DNA of 64,000 bases, taken from contig NZ_JACHXU010000008.1 in the NCBI RefSeq assembly GCF_014192335.1, positions 1 through 64,000 of the forward strand, written 5' to 3'. Each line of letters starts with the position of its first letter. The first letter of the stretch is position 1. Shown here one piece after another: positions 36,583 through 46,009 of this stretch. The position numbers were made by a program, and so were the translations under genes. The notes under the pieces were generated by a model. It was not told where the DNA came from, did not search any database, and saw only the letters and a list, made by a program, of their open reading frames with translations. The DNA comes from Aporhodopirellula rubra. GTDB lineage: Bacteria; Planctomycetota; Planctomycetia; Pirellulales; Pirellulaceae.

Positions 36583-38244
36583 ATGGTCTCCTCAATCAGC
36601 CGCCGACGGCGAATGATTTTCGCAGCATTGTCGACTATGGCAATCGCCGGATTTTCCGCGGACGCCGTTCAGGCGCAAGAAATCAGCGAATACGGACTCG
36701 AACCGGTCATTTTGCAAACCGCCGGTGAAGAAGAAGCCGCAGTCGTCTCGGATGTCATCGAGCAATCTGAGAGCGTTGCACCTGCTCAACCCGTTCCGAT
36801 GTCGGAACCTTACTACGTTGAGCAGCCAGCCGTATCGTACGCTCCCGCACCTGCATGCAATTGCAACGCAGGAGCAGGCGTTGCAAAGAAGAAAGAAGCT
36901 GCGATGGCAAAGATGAAGTCCGCTTATGCGGGCGTCTTCTACGCCAACGACTTCTCCTACTTGAATGATCCGTATTACGCCGGTCCGAGCTTTTTCGCAG
37001 ACAACTTTAAGAATCTCCAAACGCCATTTGGCAAATTGGACCTTGGTGGTGAAACGCGTTATCGCTATCACAACGAACGCAATCACCGCGGCGTTGGAAT
37101 CACCGGACGTGACGATAATTTCTGGCTCTCACGGACACGTTTGTATGCAGACTGGGAAGTATGCGACAACATCCGCGTCTACGGTGAAATGCTGAACGCC
37201 GAATCGATGGGCGAACAATTCGCACCGCGGCCGATTGAAGAACAAGACGCTGATATCCTTAACCTCTTCGTCGATGTGAAGCTGTACGATGGCGACCTTG
37301 GCAAATTGACGACGCGTGTCGGCCGTCAAGAACTGCTATTCGGTGCACAACGTACCGTGTCGCCTTTGGACTGGGCCAACACCCGCAGAACGTTTGAAGG
37401 CGTACGCGGAATGTATCAGTACGGCGACACTTCGATCGATGCCTTCTGGACTGGCTTCGTTCCAGTGCAACCGGACGATGCCGACGAAGCGAACTACGAC
37501 ATCCAGTTCTACGGTGCATACGCAACTCGCAAAAACACTGCCTTGGGCAATGTGGACGCCTACTGGCTCGGCTCGGATGACCGTACCCGCGGGTACAGCT
37601 ATCAGACCGCTGGCAGTCGCATTAGCGGTAAGACCGACGGCGGCACGTTGTATGAATTCGAAGGTGCCTACCAGTTTGGTGAAGACGAAACTCCCAACGA
37701 CCACAGCGCGGGATTCATCACCGCCGGTTTGGGACGTAAGATCGAAACCAAGCACCTCAGTCCAACCGTATGGCTCTATTACGATTGGGCGTCAGGAGAA
37801 GACGATCCCAACGAAGTTCAGCGTGCAGACGGTGGATACGATCACCTCTATCCACTCGCTCACAAGTACAATGGTTTCATGGACTTGTTCGGTCGCCGAA
37901 ACCTACACGACTTCAACGTGTTGACGGTAACGCCGTTGAACAAGAAGGTATCGATGATCCTGTGGTATCACTACTTCCGGATGGATCAAGCCACCACGCC
38001 ATACAGCGTCGTAATGACTCCGTACAATGACCCCGCTGCCAACCCGGCCGGTTCGAAAGACCTTGGTAGCGAGATCGACCTGTTGTTCAATATCAACTTG
38101 AATGCTCGTAACAACGTTTTGCTCGGCTATTCACACTTCATGGGTGGCGACTACTACAAGACGACCACGGCACCAGCAGGCTTGACGTTGGATAACGACT
38201 TCGATGCCGACTTCTTCTACTTCCAATACACGACCCGGTATTAA
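36583..38244 (+). CDS. Outer-membrane porin, alginate-export-like beta barrel
   Basis: This is a 553-residue exported beta barrel. A signal peptide (MIFAALSTMAIAGFSADAVQA) is followed by a linker with CNCNAGAG and a Lys/Ala segment, then the barrel region. The barrel has the alginate-export family signature: LTTRVGRQELLFGAQRTVSP then DWANTRRTFEGVRGMYQYG. Repeated aromatic beta strands follow, and the last residue is Tyr (FYFQYTTRY), as in outer-membrane barrels recognised by the Bam machine. The ATG at 36583 has GGAAGGA upstream. Substrate is unknown; the family includes AlgE-like polysaccharide exporters and general porins. A strong terminator follows. Confidence 0.88.
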   Translation: MVSSISRRRRMIFAALSTMAIAGFSADAVQAQEISEYGLEPVILQTAGEEEAAVVSDVIEQSESVAPAQPVPMSEPYYVEQPAVSYAPAPACNCNAGAGVAKKKEAAMAKMKSAYAGVFYANDFSYLNDPYYAGPSFFADNFKNLQTPFGKLDLGGETRYRYHNERNHRGVGITGRDDNFWLSRTRLYADWEVCDNIRVYGEMLNAESMGEQFAPRPIEEQDADILNLFVDVKLYDGDLGKLTTRVGRQELLFGAQRTVSPLDWANTRRTFEGVRGMYQYGDTSIDAFWTGFVPVQPDDADEANYDIQFYGAYATRKNTALGNVDAYWLGSDDRTRGYSYQTAGSRISGKTDGGTLYEFEGAYQFGEDETPNDHSAGFITAGLGRKIETKHLSPTVWLYYDWASGEDDPNEVQRADGGYDHLYPLAHKYNGFMDLFGRRNLHDFNVLTVTPLNKKVSMILWYHYFRMDQATTPYSVVMTPYNDPAANPAGSKDLGSEIDLLFNINLNARNNVLLGYSHFMGGDYYKTTTAPAGLTLDNDFDADFFYFQYTTRY

Positions 38245-38290
38245 ACCACCGAGTCGAGGTCTTTCCCCACCAAGGTAGATTGTCACGAAG

Positions 38291-38324
38291 CGACCGCCCA
38301 GATTTTTCTGGGCGGTCGTTTTTT
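38291..38324 (+). terminator. Strong Rho-independent terminator of the porin gene
   Basis: CGACCGCCCAGA at 38291-38302 pairs perfectly with TCTGGGCGGTCG at 38307-38318 around TTTT, followed by T6. This 12-base-pair stem with a U tract is the clearest terminator in the window. Confidence 0.93.
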
Positions 38325-38346
38325 CGTATCTACACGAGGTCGGTGC

Positions 38347-40290
38347 CTAGGAAGCGGGAACGTCTTCCTCTTCTTTGGACTCTCGTTTGAGTTCCATGAC
38401 ACGTTGGTTGTAGGCGGCGATCGTTTCTCGTCGCCGGAGCATCCCGAGCAGAACGCCCGGTCGAGCGTGATCGATCACCGGTAACTCATCAAGATCATGT
38501 GACGTGAAGCGAAGCAACGCGGTGTTGAGATCATCATCGGGCGCGACCGACATGAAATTGTCTGTCATTACGTCACGAGCGACTGCCAACTTCCAAAGGC
38601 TCTCGTCGTAGAGATACGCACGGACGTCGTTATCGCTGAAAATCCCCACCACTTTCTGATCCGAGTTGACGACCGGAAAATAGTGCTGGTTACTGTACGC
38701 CAAACGATGAACGATATCCTCGACAGTCATTCCTTCGGGGATCATCGTGACCTTGCGATCTCGCTGGTAGATATCTTTGACCTGCAATCCTTCGAGCACG
38801 TCAACGATAAAGTCGCCGCGATGGGCCATCGAATCCATCCGCGTCGGAGCTTGTTTTTGATACAAACGGAACCGGTGGCTCATCACGAACGTGGACGTTG
38901 AAACCAACATGGTCGGCAACAACAATCCGTAATCCCCTGTCAGCGCGCGGACCATGATAATCGTCGAAATCGGAGCCCGGGCGATACCTGAGAAGAAACC
39001 CGCCATGCCGACAACCGCGAACGCTTCCGGTTCGGTCACGACGTTAGGAAAGAGGGCCTGAAACGTTAAACCAACCGCTGCACCGGAGCATCCTCCGATG
39101 ACCATGGACGGTCCAAACACACCACCGGATCCACCCGAACCGATCGTCAGAGACGTCGTCGCGATTTTGGCCAGGGCCACTGTAACTAACAGAGGAATTC
39201 CGAGCTGCGTGGCCGACGTAACGGCCACCTGCAACGTTCCATACCCGGTTCCCAGCACGCCGAGAATGGCCTGGTCCCCGTTGAATACCTGCAGCAATCC
39301 GATCCCAATGAACCCTGCCAACGCTGCACCAATCGCGGGCCGAACATGAGGCACGCTCGGTAACTGTTGAAACAACTTCTGCGTGCCATAGAACGACTTG
39401 ACGTAGAGCATCCCCACAAGGACCAACACGATCGCCAGCGCGACGTAGGCGATCAGTTCCAAAGGCGAGACAAAACTGTGCTGCAATTGCGATCCGAAAA
39501 TCGGAATGAATCGGATCTCCGTGGGCAACGACTGAACGTAGACGCTATAGGCGACGACCGAGGCCGCAGCCGCGGGCACCAACACGTCCGCTTCGAGGTC
39601 CGCATCGCTGTAGAGGATCTCGGCGGCGAACACGGCGCCAGCCAGTGGTGCGCGGAAAATGGCGCCGATCCCGGCCCCCATGCCGGCCGCCAACATGATG
39701 CGTCGTTCACGATTGGACAACTTCATCGTGGTACCCAACCACGACCCGAAGCCAGCGCCGATCTGCGCGATCGGCCCTTCCCGGCCACCCGATCCGCCAG
39801 TCCCCAACGTGATCGCGGACGTGATCGTCTTCACCAACGGGACGCGAGCCCGCATTTTGCCGCGTTTGTTGTGGAAAGAGTCGATCGCGGCATCGGTTCC
39901 GTGGCCCTCGGCTTCGGGAGCAAACGTGTACACGATCACGCCGGACACGAGTCCGCCGATCGTCATCACCGCGACCAAAATCCATGGCGAAAACGTGTGA
40001 GGGGCGTGCTCAAACCGGGCATGCTCGCCCGCCGCTTCGAGAGGTGTGTACCCGGCAAACTGTGTTAACGTGAATCGCGTCACGCTCTGGCCAACAACAT
40101 CGAAAACGATCGCCCCCAAACCCGCGACCATCCCCACCAGGGAGGCAAGCAAAATCCATTTGCCGAGAGAATGAAGTTCGTGATCTTTGACGAGTTTGCG
40201 AACGCTGTCCACGTGAACGATTTCTTTGTCTGGTTGAGCGGTGAGAATTGGTTTTGCGGAGCGGCAACTGCGACTGTCGAATATTTCCAC
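38347..40290 (-). CDS. ClC family chloride channel/transporter with C-terminal CBS pair
   Basis: This is a 647-residue membrane protein. The ClC core keeps the GREGP filter motif at residues 169-173 with the gating glutamate at 171 (ITLGTGGSGGREGPIAQ). The second filter segment is GSGGSGGVFGPSMVIGG, a GxFxP site. Two cytoplasmic CBS domains follow at about 505-560 and 570-630 (EGMTVEDIVHRLAYSNQHYF and ARDVMTDNFMSVAPDDDLNT), which may bind adenosine nucleotides. The start is GTG 40290, since no ATG occurs before the core. It probably shares a transcript with the NAD(P)HX epimerase gene 29 bases upstream. Whether it is a channel or a Cl-/H+ exchanger cannot be settled. Confidence 0.93.
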   Translation of the reverse strand: MEIFDSRSCRSAKPILTAQPDKEIVHVDSVRKLVKDHELHSLGKWILLASLVGMVAGLGAIVFDVVGQSVTRFTLTQFAGYTPLEAAGEHARFEHAPHTFSPWILVAVMTIGGLVSGVIVYTFAPEAEGHGTDAAIDSFHNKRGKMRARVPLVKTITSAITLGTGGSGGREGPIAQIGAGFGSWLGTTMKLSNRERRIMLAAGMGAGIGAIFRAPLAGAVFAAEILYSDADLEADVLVPAAAASVVAYSVYVQSLPTEIRFIPIFGSQLQHSFVSPLELIAYVALAIVLVLVGMLYVKSFYGTQKLFQQLPSVPHVRPAIGAALAGFIGIGLLQVFNGDQAILGVLGTGYGTLQVAVTSATQLGIPLLVTVALAKIATTSLTIGSGGSGGVFGPSMVIGGCSGAAVGLTFQALFPNVVTEPEAFAVVGMAGFFSGIARAPISTIIMVRALTGDYGLLLPTMLVSTSTFVMSHRFRLYQKQAPTRMDSMAHRGDFIVDVLEGLQVKDIYQRDRKVTMIPEGMTVEDIVHRLAYSNQHYFPVVNSDQKVVGIFSDNDVRAYLYDESLWKLAVARDVMTDNFMSVAPDDDLNTALLRFTSHDLDELPVIDHARPGVLLGMLRRRETIAAYNQRVMELKRESKEEEDVPAS

Positions 40291-40319
40291 GAACAGCCTA
40301 GCAGTATCCGATCAGCTGG

Positions 40320-41054
40320 CTATCCGGGGATTCCCAATTGCCGTTTCAACGCGTCAGGAATCCCGATATCGATCACCTCCAACTCGCCCAAATAAGGCGC
40401 CGCGGCCGGATTACTCATGCCAATTTTCGGAGTCACAAACGTGAGTGTCAGTTCGGCTCGAAAAGTTGGTTGAGAAGGTTCCCCGCTGTCACCGTCGAGG
40501 CCAGACGGAATATCGATCGCCACCCGACTGGGCCGATGGGTTGTCGGTGCATGAGTCTCGTTCGCTGCCCGAATCGCCTCGGCAAAAGGTGATCGTGGGG
40601 CGCCTTTGGACCCCGTCCCCAACAAAGCATCAACAATCATCCCTTCGTGGTTCTTGATTCTCGCCACGATCGCGTCTGCATTAGCGATGTCGACCCGTAC
40701 CCCGGCCTCGATGGCATCGTCATGACTTTGTTTGGCGTCGCCGGACAGTTTGTCGGTGTCGACTAACGAAACCACCGACACAGGTCGGTTGGCTGACGCG
40801 AGACATTTAGCGATCACGTAGCCGTCACCACCATTGTTGCCCGCACCCGCCAAAATGAGCGTGGTCGGACAATCGCCGGGAAGTTCGCTCAGGAGACGAT
40901 CCGCACAGGCACTGCCCGCGTTTCGCATCAAATCGATTCCGGGGATGTCGTACTGTTCGATGGCAACTCGATCGACCTCGCGTGATTGGGCGACTGAAAA
41001 AACAGGCCACTTCATTTGCTCGGCTTCCGCCAGCGGGACGGACTTCGTTGACAT
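40320..41054 (-). CDS. nnrE: NAD(P)HX epimerase (YjeF N-terminal family)
   Basis: This 244-residue enzyme converts the R and S hydrates of NAD(P)H and so permits repair of damaged cofactor. The family features are VAQSREVDRVAIEQYDIPGI at the N terminus, LAGAGNNGGDGYVIAKCLA as the glycine-rich binding loop and DALLGTGSKGAPRSP. The ADP-dependent dehydratase domain found fused to it in E. coli is absent, so the dehydratase must be encoded elsewhere. The gene lies between DUF429 (41 bases) and ClC (29 bases) genes, all on the minus strand. Confidence 0.92.
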   Translation of the reverse strand: MSTKSVPLAEAEQMKWPVFSVAQSREVDRVAIEQYDIPGIDLMRNAGSACADRLLSELPGDCPTTLILAGAGNNGGDGYVIAKCLASANRPVSVVSLVDTDKLSGDAKQSHDDAIEAGVRVDIANADAIVARIKNHEGMIVDALLGTGSKGAPRSPFAEAIRAANETHAPTTHRPSRVAIDIPSGLDGDSGEPSQPTFRAELTLTFVTPKIGMSNPAAAPYLGELEVIDIGIPDALKRQLGIPG

Positions 41055-41095
41055 GTTCCACCAATGCTAGATAGGAGAATTCGTCTGCGAAAATA

Positions 41096-42046
41096 CTAAC
41101 AATAGACCCGCCCTTCGAGTCGGTAACGGGGATGTTCGGCGATCTTAACATGATCGTCGCGATACCACGCCGTCCAAACACCGACCGCCGCGAGTACCGC
41201 ATCGAGGGCATCGCCGCCAGGATTGTCCATCATCACTTTGCGGCGATACGGAGAGATTTCAACCGTCGGTGTTAGTGCAGCAAGGATCGCGCGTCGATTT
41301 TTCCTGCGAACTTCATCCGGCGGTTTGCCTCCTGGTTGTTTGTACTTCTGACGCGGCAGCGACATCTGCCACAACGTCGACGAGGGACACGCTTCGAGCA
41401 CGATCCGGTGGACATCAGACACTCGCAGTTCGCCGCGGTCCAAACGTTTGCTATCAAACGGCAGGACGAGTGTCTGGGCGTCGCCAGCGATCCGAGCCAA
41501 TACGTCCCGCATTCCGTGAAATGTTTGATAGATGATTCGATAGTGGTAACAGTCAAACGGGGTTCGGGTCTCCTGATCGGTCGCCCGTCGGATGTGCATC
41601 GAATCGCCGAGACCACGTGCGATCTGGATGAGATGTCGACCGTAGGATTGGGCATCCCCCTCAAAGTCGGTGACGTGCCGGATCTGATCCTCCCAATCAC
41701 CGAGGCCGAGTTCGATGGGCAGCCCGAATGGAAAGTCCATTCCCCACAACGCTTGCCGGCTTTCGAGAATTTTTTCGGCCAGGTATTTGCACACGATATC
41801 GCGTGCCGGGTCGCCCGCGGCCCGTCCGAGCGGTTGCAGATCAACGAGTTTGAGCGGTTGAGTCCGCGAGGGACTCCCGTCGTCTTCGGAGACCTGTAAT
41901 TCCGCGATCCAAGCATTTTTGCCCGCCTGCGCCGCACCACTGAAGTCGACCCCCATGATTGTTTGAGGCTGAAAACACGAGATCCGAGCCTGCGTCGCGT
42001 TGACCAAGTTTTCTTCTCCAGTGACAATCGGTTGTTTCCGGTGCAT
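41096..42046 (-). CDS. DUF429 domain protein, predicted RNase H-like nuclease fold
   Basis: This 316-residue protein has a central MGVDFSGAAQAGKNAWIAEL segment with a leading aspartate like the first acidic site of the RNase H-like fold. Later come WGMDFPFGLPIELG and, near the C terminus, NPGGDALDAVLAAVGVW with further acidic residues. DUF429 proteins are predicted nucleases of unknown role. An AGGT site upstream supports ATG 42046; an internal ATG just before GVDFSGA is a possible alternative. The gene is divergent from trpB, with only 24 bases between the two starts. Confidence 0.8.
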   Translation of the reverse strand: MHRKQPIVTGEENLVNATQARISCFQPQTIMGVDFSGAAQAGKNAWIAELQVSEDDGSPSRTQPLKLVDLQPLGRAAGDPARDIVCKYLAEKILESRQALWGMDFPFGLPIELGLGDWEDQIRHVTDFEGDAQSYGRHLIQIARGLGDSMHIRRATDQETRTPFDCYHYRIIYQTFHGMRDVLARIAGDAQTLVLPFDSKRLDRGELRVSDVHRIVLEACPSSTLWQMSLPRQKYKQPGGKPPDEVRRKNRRAILAALTPTVEISPYRRKVMMDNPGGDALDAVLAAVGVWTAWYRDDHVKIAEHPRYRLEGRVYC

Positions 42047-42070
42047 CCCTATTTACCTGATTGAGATTTG

Positions 42071-43306
42071 ATGAGTATTGCCGATTCGTCCGCTTCGGAT
42101 AACACTCCCGCAACCGCCCACGTTCCCGATCCCAACGGCCGATTTGGGGAATTCGGTGGCCGCTTCGTGCCCGAAACGCTCACCCGGGCACTCGATCAGC
42201 TTGCGGAAGAGTACGAAGCCGCCAAGAAGGACCCCGAGTTCCAACGCGAACTCAGCGGATTGCTAAAAACCTTCGTCGGCCGCCCCAGCCCGCTGTACCA
42301 CGCCAAACGGTTGTCCGACAGCGTCGGCGGTGCTCAAATCTGGCTCAAACGTGAAGATCTCAATCACACCGGGGCTCACAAGATCAACAACACGATCGGC
42401 CAAGCGTTGCTCACGCTGCGGATGGGCAAATCCCGCGTGATCGCAGAAACCGGTGCCGGACAACATGGCGTTGCCAGCGCGACCGCGTGTGCCCACTTCG
42501 GATTGCCCTGCACGATCTACATGGGTGCCGAAGACATCCGTCGTCAGAAACCAAACGTGTTCAGCATGAAATTGCTGGGTGCAACGATCTCACCAGTCGA
42601 GAGCGGGTCACGAACCCTGCGTGACGCAGTCAACGAAGCGATGCGGGATTGGATGTCATCGGTCGAAGATACGCACTACATCATCGGCAGCGTGATCGGC
42701 CCCCACCCGTTTCCGATGATGGTACGCGATTTCCAATCTGTCATCGGCCGCGAAACACGTGAACAATGCCGCGACAGTTTTGAACGGCTTCCTGATTGCG
42801 TGGTCGCCTGCGTCGGTGGCGGATCCAACGCCGCCGGGATGTTCTACCCGTTTGTCGAAGACGAAGGCGTGCGAATGATCGGTGTGGAAGCTGGCGGTCG
42901 ATCCAGCCAAGCCGGTGATCACGCATCGCCACTTTCCTACGGCAGCCCCGGTGTGCTGCATGGCAGTTACAGCTACGTCATGCAAGACGATGACGGTCAA
43001 ACCTGCGACGTGCATTCGATGAGCGCCGGTTTGGACTATCCCGGTGTGGGTCCCGAGCACAGCTACTGGAAAGACACGCATCGCGTCGACTACATCGGCT
43101 GCCGTGACGACGAGGCAATGAAAGCATTCGAACGCCTGGCGACCACCGAAGGTATCTTGTGTGCACTCGAAACGGCACATGCCGTCGCCAAAGCCATCGA
43201 GGCCGCCGCGAAGATGTCTGAGAAGGAACACCTCGTCATCTGCCTGTCCGGTCGCGGCGACAAAGATGCGATGGAGATCGCACGACTCCGCGGCGAAGAG
43301 TGGTAA
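42071..43306 (+). CDS. trpB: Tryptophan synthase beta chain
   Basis: This 411-residue PLP enzyme makes tryptophan from serine and indole supplied by TrpA. The catalytic lysine is Lys104 ([16 protein letters not shown]). The glutamate follows in [17 protein letters not shown], and the phosphate loop is [16 protein letters not shown]. The N-terminal [15 protein letters not shown] is the TrpB1 signature. ATG 42071 is used, not the TTG before it. No trpA or trpF lies nearby, so trpB is separated from its usual partner. It is divergent from the DUF429 gene with overlapping control space. Confidence 0.97.
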   Translation: MSIADSSASDNTPATAHVPDPNGRFGEFGGRFVPETLTRALDQLAEEYEAAKKDPEFQRELSGLLKTFVGRPSPLYHAKRLSDSVGGAQIWLKREDLNHTGAHKINNTIGQALLTLRMGKSRVIAETGAGQHGVASATACAHFGLPCTIYMGAEDIRRQKPNVFSMKLLGATISPVESGSRTLRDAVNEAMRDWMSSVEDTHYIIGSVIGPHPFPMMVRDFQSVIGRETREQCRDSFERLPDCVVACVGGGSNAAGMFYPFVEDEGVRMIGVEAGGRSSQAGDHASPLSYGSPGVLHGSYSYVMQDDDGQTCDVHSMSAGLDYPGVGPEHSYWKDTHRVDYIGCRDDEAMKAFERLATTEGILCALETAHAVAKAIEAAAKMSEKEHLVICLSGRGDKDAMEIARLRGEEW

Positions 43307-43743
43307 CATTCAACGTAATGAGTACGCCATTGGCTCGACCAACGTCGGCTCTCGCGATAGCGGCCGTTGTTGATTGATTGCCACCGAGTATTGATTGCCG
43401 CTCCGTATTCTCGTCATGCTCACCGACCACCCGCCATCCAACGGCGCGGTCGGTTTCCGCACGAACCAAATACCCGACCTCGATGCGGTTGCTCGGCTGG
43501 GAACGAAAGAGCGTCCGGTACCCAGAGACGTTCGTGACCGTTCCCCGGACGTCCGCCTGGGCCAAATCCAGGGGGTTTCCCATGCTGAACATCACCGCAA
43601 AAGGTCGATGTCTCCCGGGAAGGGTTTTAAGTTCTCGATGAGCGATTCACCTCGCCCGATTCGCCCTGGTTATTGACGCGACCGTCATATCGTAAACTGA
43701 AACCGGTACGCATTCTTCCTCATCTACCCAATCACCGCCATCC
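43307..43743. other. Gap between trpB and the methyltransferase gene
   Basis: The 437 bases contain open frames on both strands but none with a recognised family. The minus-strand frame 43595-43309 has a more protein-like composition (GNPLDLAQADVRGTVTNVSG) and could be the remnant of a gene whose frame runs antisense into trpB. A direct repeat, ATTGATTGCC, occurs twice near 43373-43398. I do not call a gene here. Confidence 0.35.
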
Positions 43744-44799
43744 ATGTCGAATCAAGATCGCACACTTGATCACTATCAAGAACTCATGACGATCAACGCG
43801 ACCTCGCACATTCTGCGTGCGGCGCGACAAATCGGTTTGTTCGATCAACTCGCCGAGGGTCAAAAAACAGTCGAGACGTTGGCTGAAAATTTGAAGATCC
43901 CGCAATCACGCGTCTTCATGTTGATCCAGTCCTTGATTGCCGTCGGAATCATCGAGCAGTACCAGGAAGACTACGCACTCTCATCCACCGCACGGCTGCT
44001 CTGTCAGTACGACGCGGATCTCGGAGACGTGACCTGGAACGGGCTCGCCGATGCACTGCGACGTTCGCCTTCGGACACGCCCTCCGACGAAACGACGCCG
44101 AACGATTCCCCAATCACCACCAAACTTCAAAAGAGGTTCGACGCGATCGCCGCGACTCAGTGGGTTCACACTCCCGCAGCGATGCAGGTCGCCGAAATTC
44201 TCGACCTGGGTTCCAGCCCAGCCGACCCTGCGGCGCTCGAGGGCAACGGAGCATTGCCTGACGAACAGCCACACGAATCGATCGAATTGCTCGACTTCGG
44301 CTGCGGATCAGCCGTGTGGAGTTCCGCGATGGCGTTCCGCGAACCCGCGATGCGCGTCACCGCGATCGACAACCAAGCGGCACTGGTTGCCGCTTCGGCG
44401 ACCGCGAATTCGATCGGTTTGACGGATCGATTCGAAACACGCGTTGGAGACGTGCCCGGCGTTTCTCTGCCCGACACGACCTACGATATGGTCGTGATCG
44501 CCCAACGGCTACACGCATTTGATCCATCGCAAATTCGAAAGATTCTCGATACCGCGATGGCGAGTTTGAAGTCCGGTGGGCGTTTGATCGTGATCGATTC
44601 GTTCCGAGGTCCTCATCAACCGATGCTCGCCGAATCACTCGAAGTCCTGCGAATGCAAATTCAAACCAGTGACGGCGATGTCCCTGAACTTCCGGTCGCA
44701 GAACAACGAATGAAGGACGCCGGTTTTGAGAACATTCAATTCACATTCATTGCCGCCAGCCGAATCGGTTTGGGCATGATGATCGGAAGCAAGCCGTGA
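43744..44799 (+). CDS. SAM-dependent methyltransferase with winged-helix N terminus
   Basis: This 351-residue protein starts with a winged-helix dimerisation region of the O-methyltransferase type (ATSHILRAARQIGLFDQLAE then ENLKIPQSRVFMLIQSLI). The SAM-binding domain follows, with LLDFGCGSAVWSSAMAF as motif I and VTAIDNQAALVAASATANSI as motif II. The methyl acceptor is not evident. The stop overlaps the next gene as GTGA, so it is coupled to the class V aminotransferase, which hints at a common pathway. Confidence 0.85.
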   Translation: MSNQDRTLDHYQELMTINATSHILRAARQIGLFDQLAEGQKTVETLAENLKIPQSRVFMLIQSLIAVGIIEQYQEDYALSSTARLLCQYDADLGDVTWNGLADALRRSPSDTPSDETTPNDSPITTKLQKRFDAIAATQWVHTPAAMQVAEILDLGSSPADPAALEGNGALPDEQPHESIELLDFGCGSAVWSSAMAFREPAMRVTAIDNQAALVAASATANSIGLTDRFETRVGDVPGVSLPDTTYDMVVIAQRLHAFDPSQIRKILDTAMASLKSGGRLIVIDSFRGPHQPMLAESLEVLRMQIQTSDGDVPELPVAEQRMKDAGFENIQFTFIAASRIGLGMMIGSKP

Positions 44800-45983
44800 G
44801 GGATACATCGACGTCCACGACCTGTCCTTCGCGACTCGATGACGTTTGGTCATGGTGGCGAGACCAAATGCCGGTCGCACGACAGTGGGCCTATTTTGAT
44901 CACTCGGCGGTTGCCCCGCTGAGCGAACCGGCTGCTCAAACGCTGCGCCAATTCACGGAGGCGGCATCGAACAGTGGCGACGTTCACTGGCTCGATTGGT
45001 CCGCGAAGGTCGAAACTCTTCGCACGCTAACAGCGGAACTGATTCAGTGCCGTTCCGATGAAGTGGCCTTGGTTCCCAACACGACCACCGGCATCAATTT
45101 TGTCGCCAATGGATACCCATGGCAAAAGGGGGACAACGTCATTTTGCCTGAGGGCGAATTCCCAAGTAACCGGTTCCCATGGCTCAACCTCGCTGACCGC
45201 GGGGTCTCGGTGAAGACCATTCCCCGGCGCGACGGTCACGTCGAAGTAGATGACTTAATCGCGGCGATTGATGAACACACTAAAATGATCGCAGTTAGCT
45301 GGGTCGGCTACGCGAGCGGTTTCCGCATCGATCTCGATCGACTGGTCAAGGAAGCACACGCACGCGGCGTGCTCGTGTTCCTCGACGCGATTCAAGGCCT
45401 GGGCATCTATCCGCTCGACCTGCGAACGTGTGACGTCGACTTTCTCTCCGCAGACGGGCACAAATGGTTGCTGGGTCCCGAAGGCGCGGGGGTGGCGGTG
45501 ATCCGCCGACGGCACCTCGAAACACTGCGATGCGAAAACGTCGGATGGGCCAGTGTCCGGAACGCACATTTGTTCTCAGGTGCCACGTTTGATCTGCGAG
45601 ATGACGCAGGGCGGTTTGAAACCGGTTCGGCAAACATGTCAGGATTAATGGCGTTTGCCTCCTCGCTCGAAATGTTTGTCCAGGTTGGCCGGATCCACGG
45701 CCCCACTGCGATCGGTGACCGCGTGCTCGAACGGGCGGCCCGGCTCAGGCAACTTATCGCCGAAAAAGGCGGGAAATTGCTTTTTAAAAACGATCCCCCC
45801 GAAACCCACGGCAGCGGAATCGTGACTTTCGAAGTCCCAGGCGAATCGCCCGCCGATTTCCGTTCACGCGGTCTCGAAAACGGCGTCGTCCTCAGTTGTC
45901 GAGGCGGGGGCGTACGGGCCAGCGTTCACGTCTACAATGATGACGCCGATTTACAACGGCTGACCGATCTCATTTCAAACTAA
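44796..45983 (+). CDS. Class V aminotransferase, cysteine desulfurase/kynureninase-like fold
   Basis: This PLP enzyme of 395 residues has the NTTTGINFVANGYPW phosphate site and VFLDAIQGLGIYPLD with the PLP-pairing aspartate and Gln. The Schiff-base lysine follows in VDFLSADGHKWLLGPEGAGV, and the tail is GGGVRASVHVYNDDADLQRL. The start GTG 44796 overlaps the stop of the methyltransferase gene. No active-site cysteine loop of the IscS/SufS type is clear, so cysteine desulfurase activity is not claimed; isopenicillin epimerase-like members share this overall pattern. The substrate is unknown. Confidence 0.85.
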   Translation: MRDTSTSTTCPSRLDDVWSWWRDQMPVARQWAYFDHSAVAPLSEPAAQTLRQFTEAASNSGDVHWLDWSAKVETLRTLTAELIQCRSDEVALVPNTTTGINFVANGYPWQKGDNVILPEGEFPSNRFPWLNLADRGVSVKTIPRRDGHVEVDDLIAAIDEHTKMIAVSWVGYASGFRIDLDRLVKEAHARGVLVFLDAIQGLGIYPLDLRTCDVDFLSADGHKWLLGPEGAGVAVIRRRHLETLRCENVGWASVRNAHLFSGATFDLRDDAGRFETGSANMSGLMAFASSLEMFVQVGRIHGPTAIGDRVLERAARLRQLIAEKGGKLLFKNDPPETHGSGIVTFEVPGESPADFRSRGLENGVVLSCRGGGVRASVHVYNDDADLQRLTDLISN

Positions 45984-46009
45984 ACCACAACCTGCACGGA
46001 CCCGATCCT

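Noticed and set aside
44796-45983. Naming the class V aminotransferase as a cysteine desulfurase (iscS/sufS)
   Set aside because: The active-site cysteine loop is not evident and no Fe-S assembly genes are nearby.
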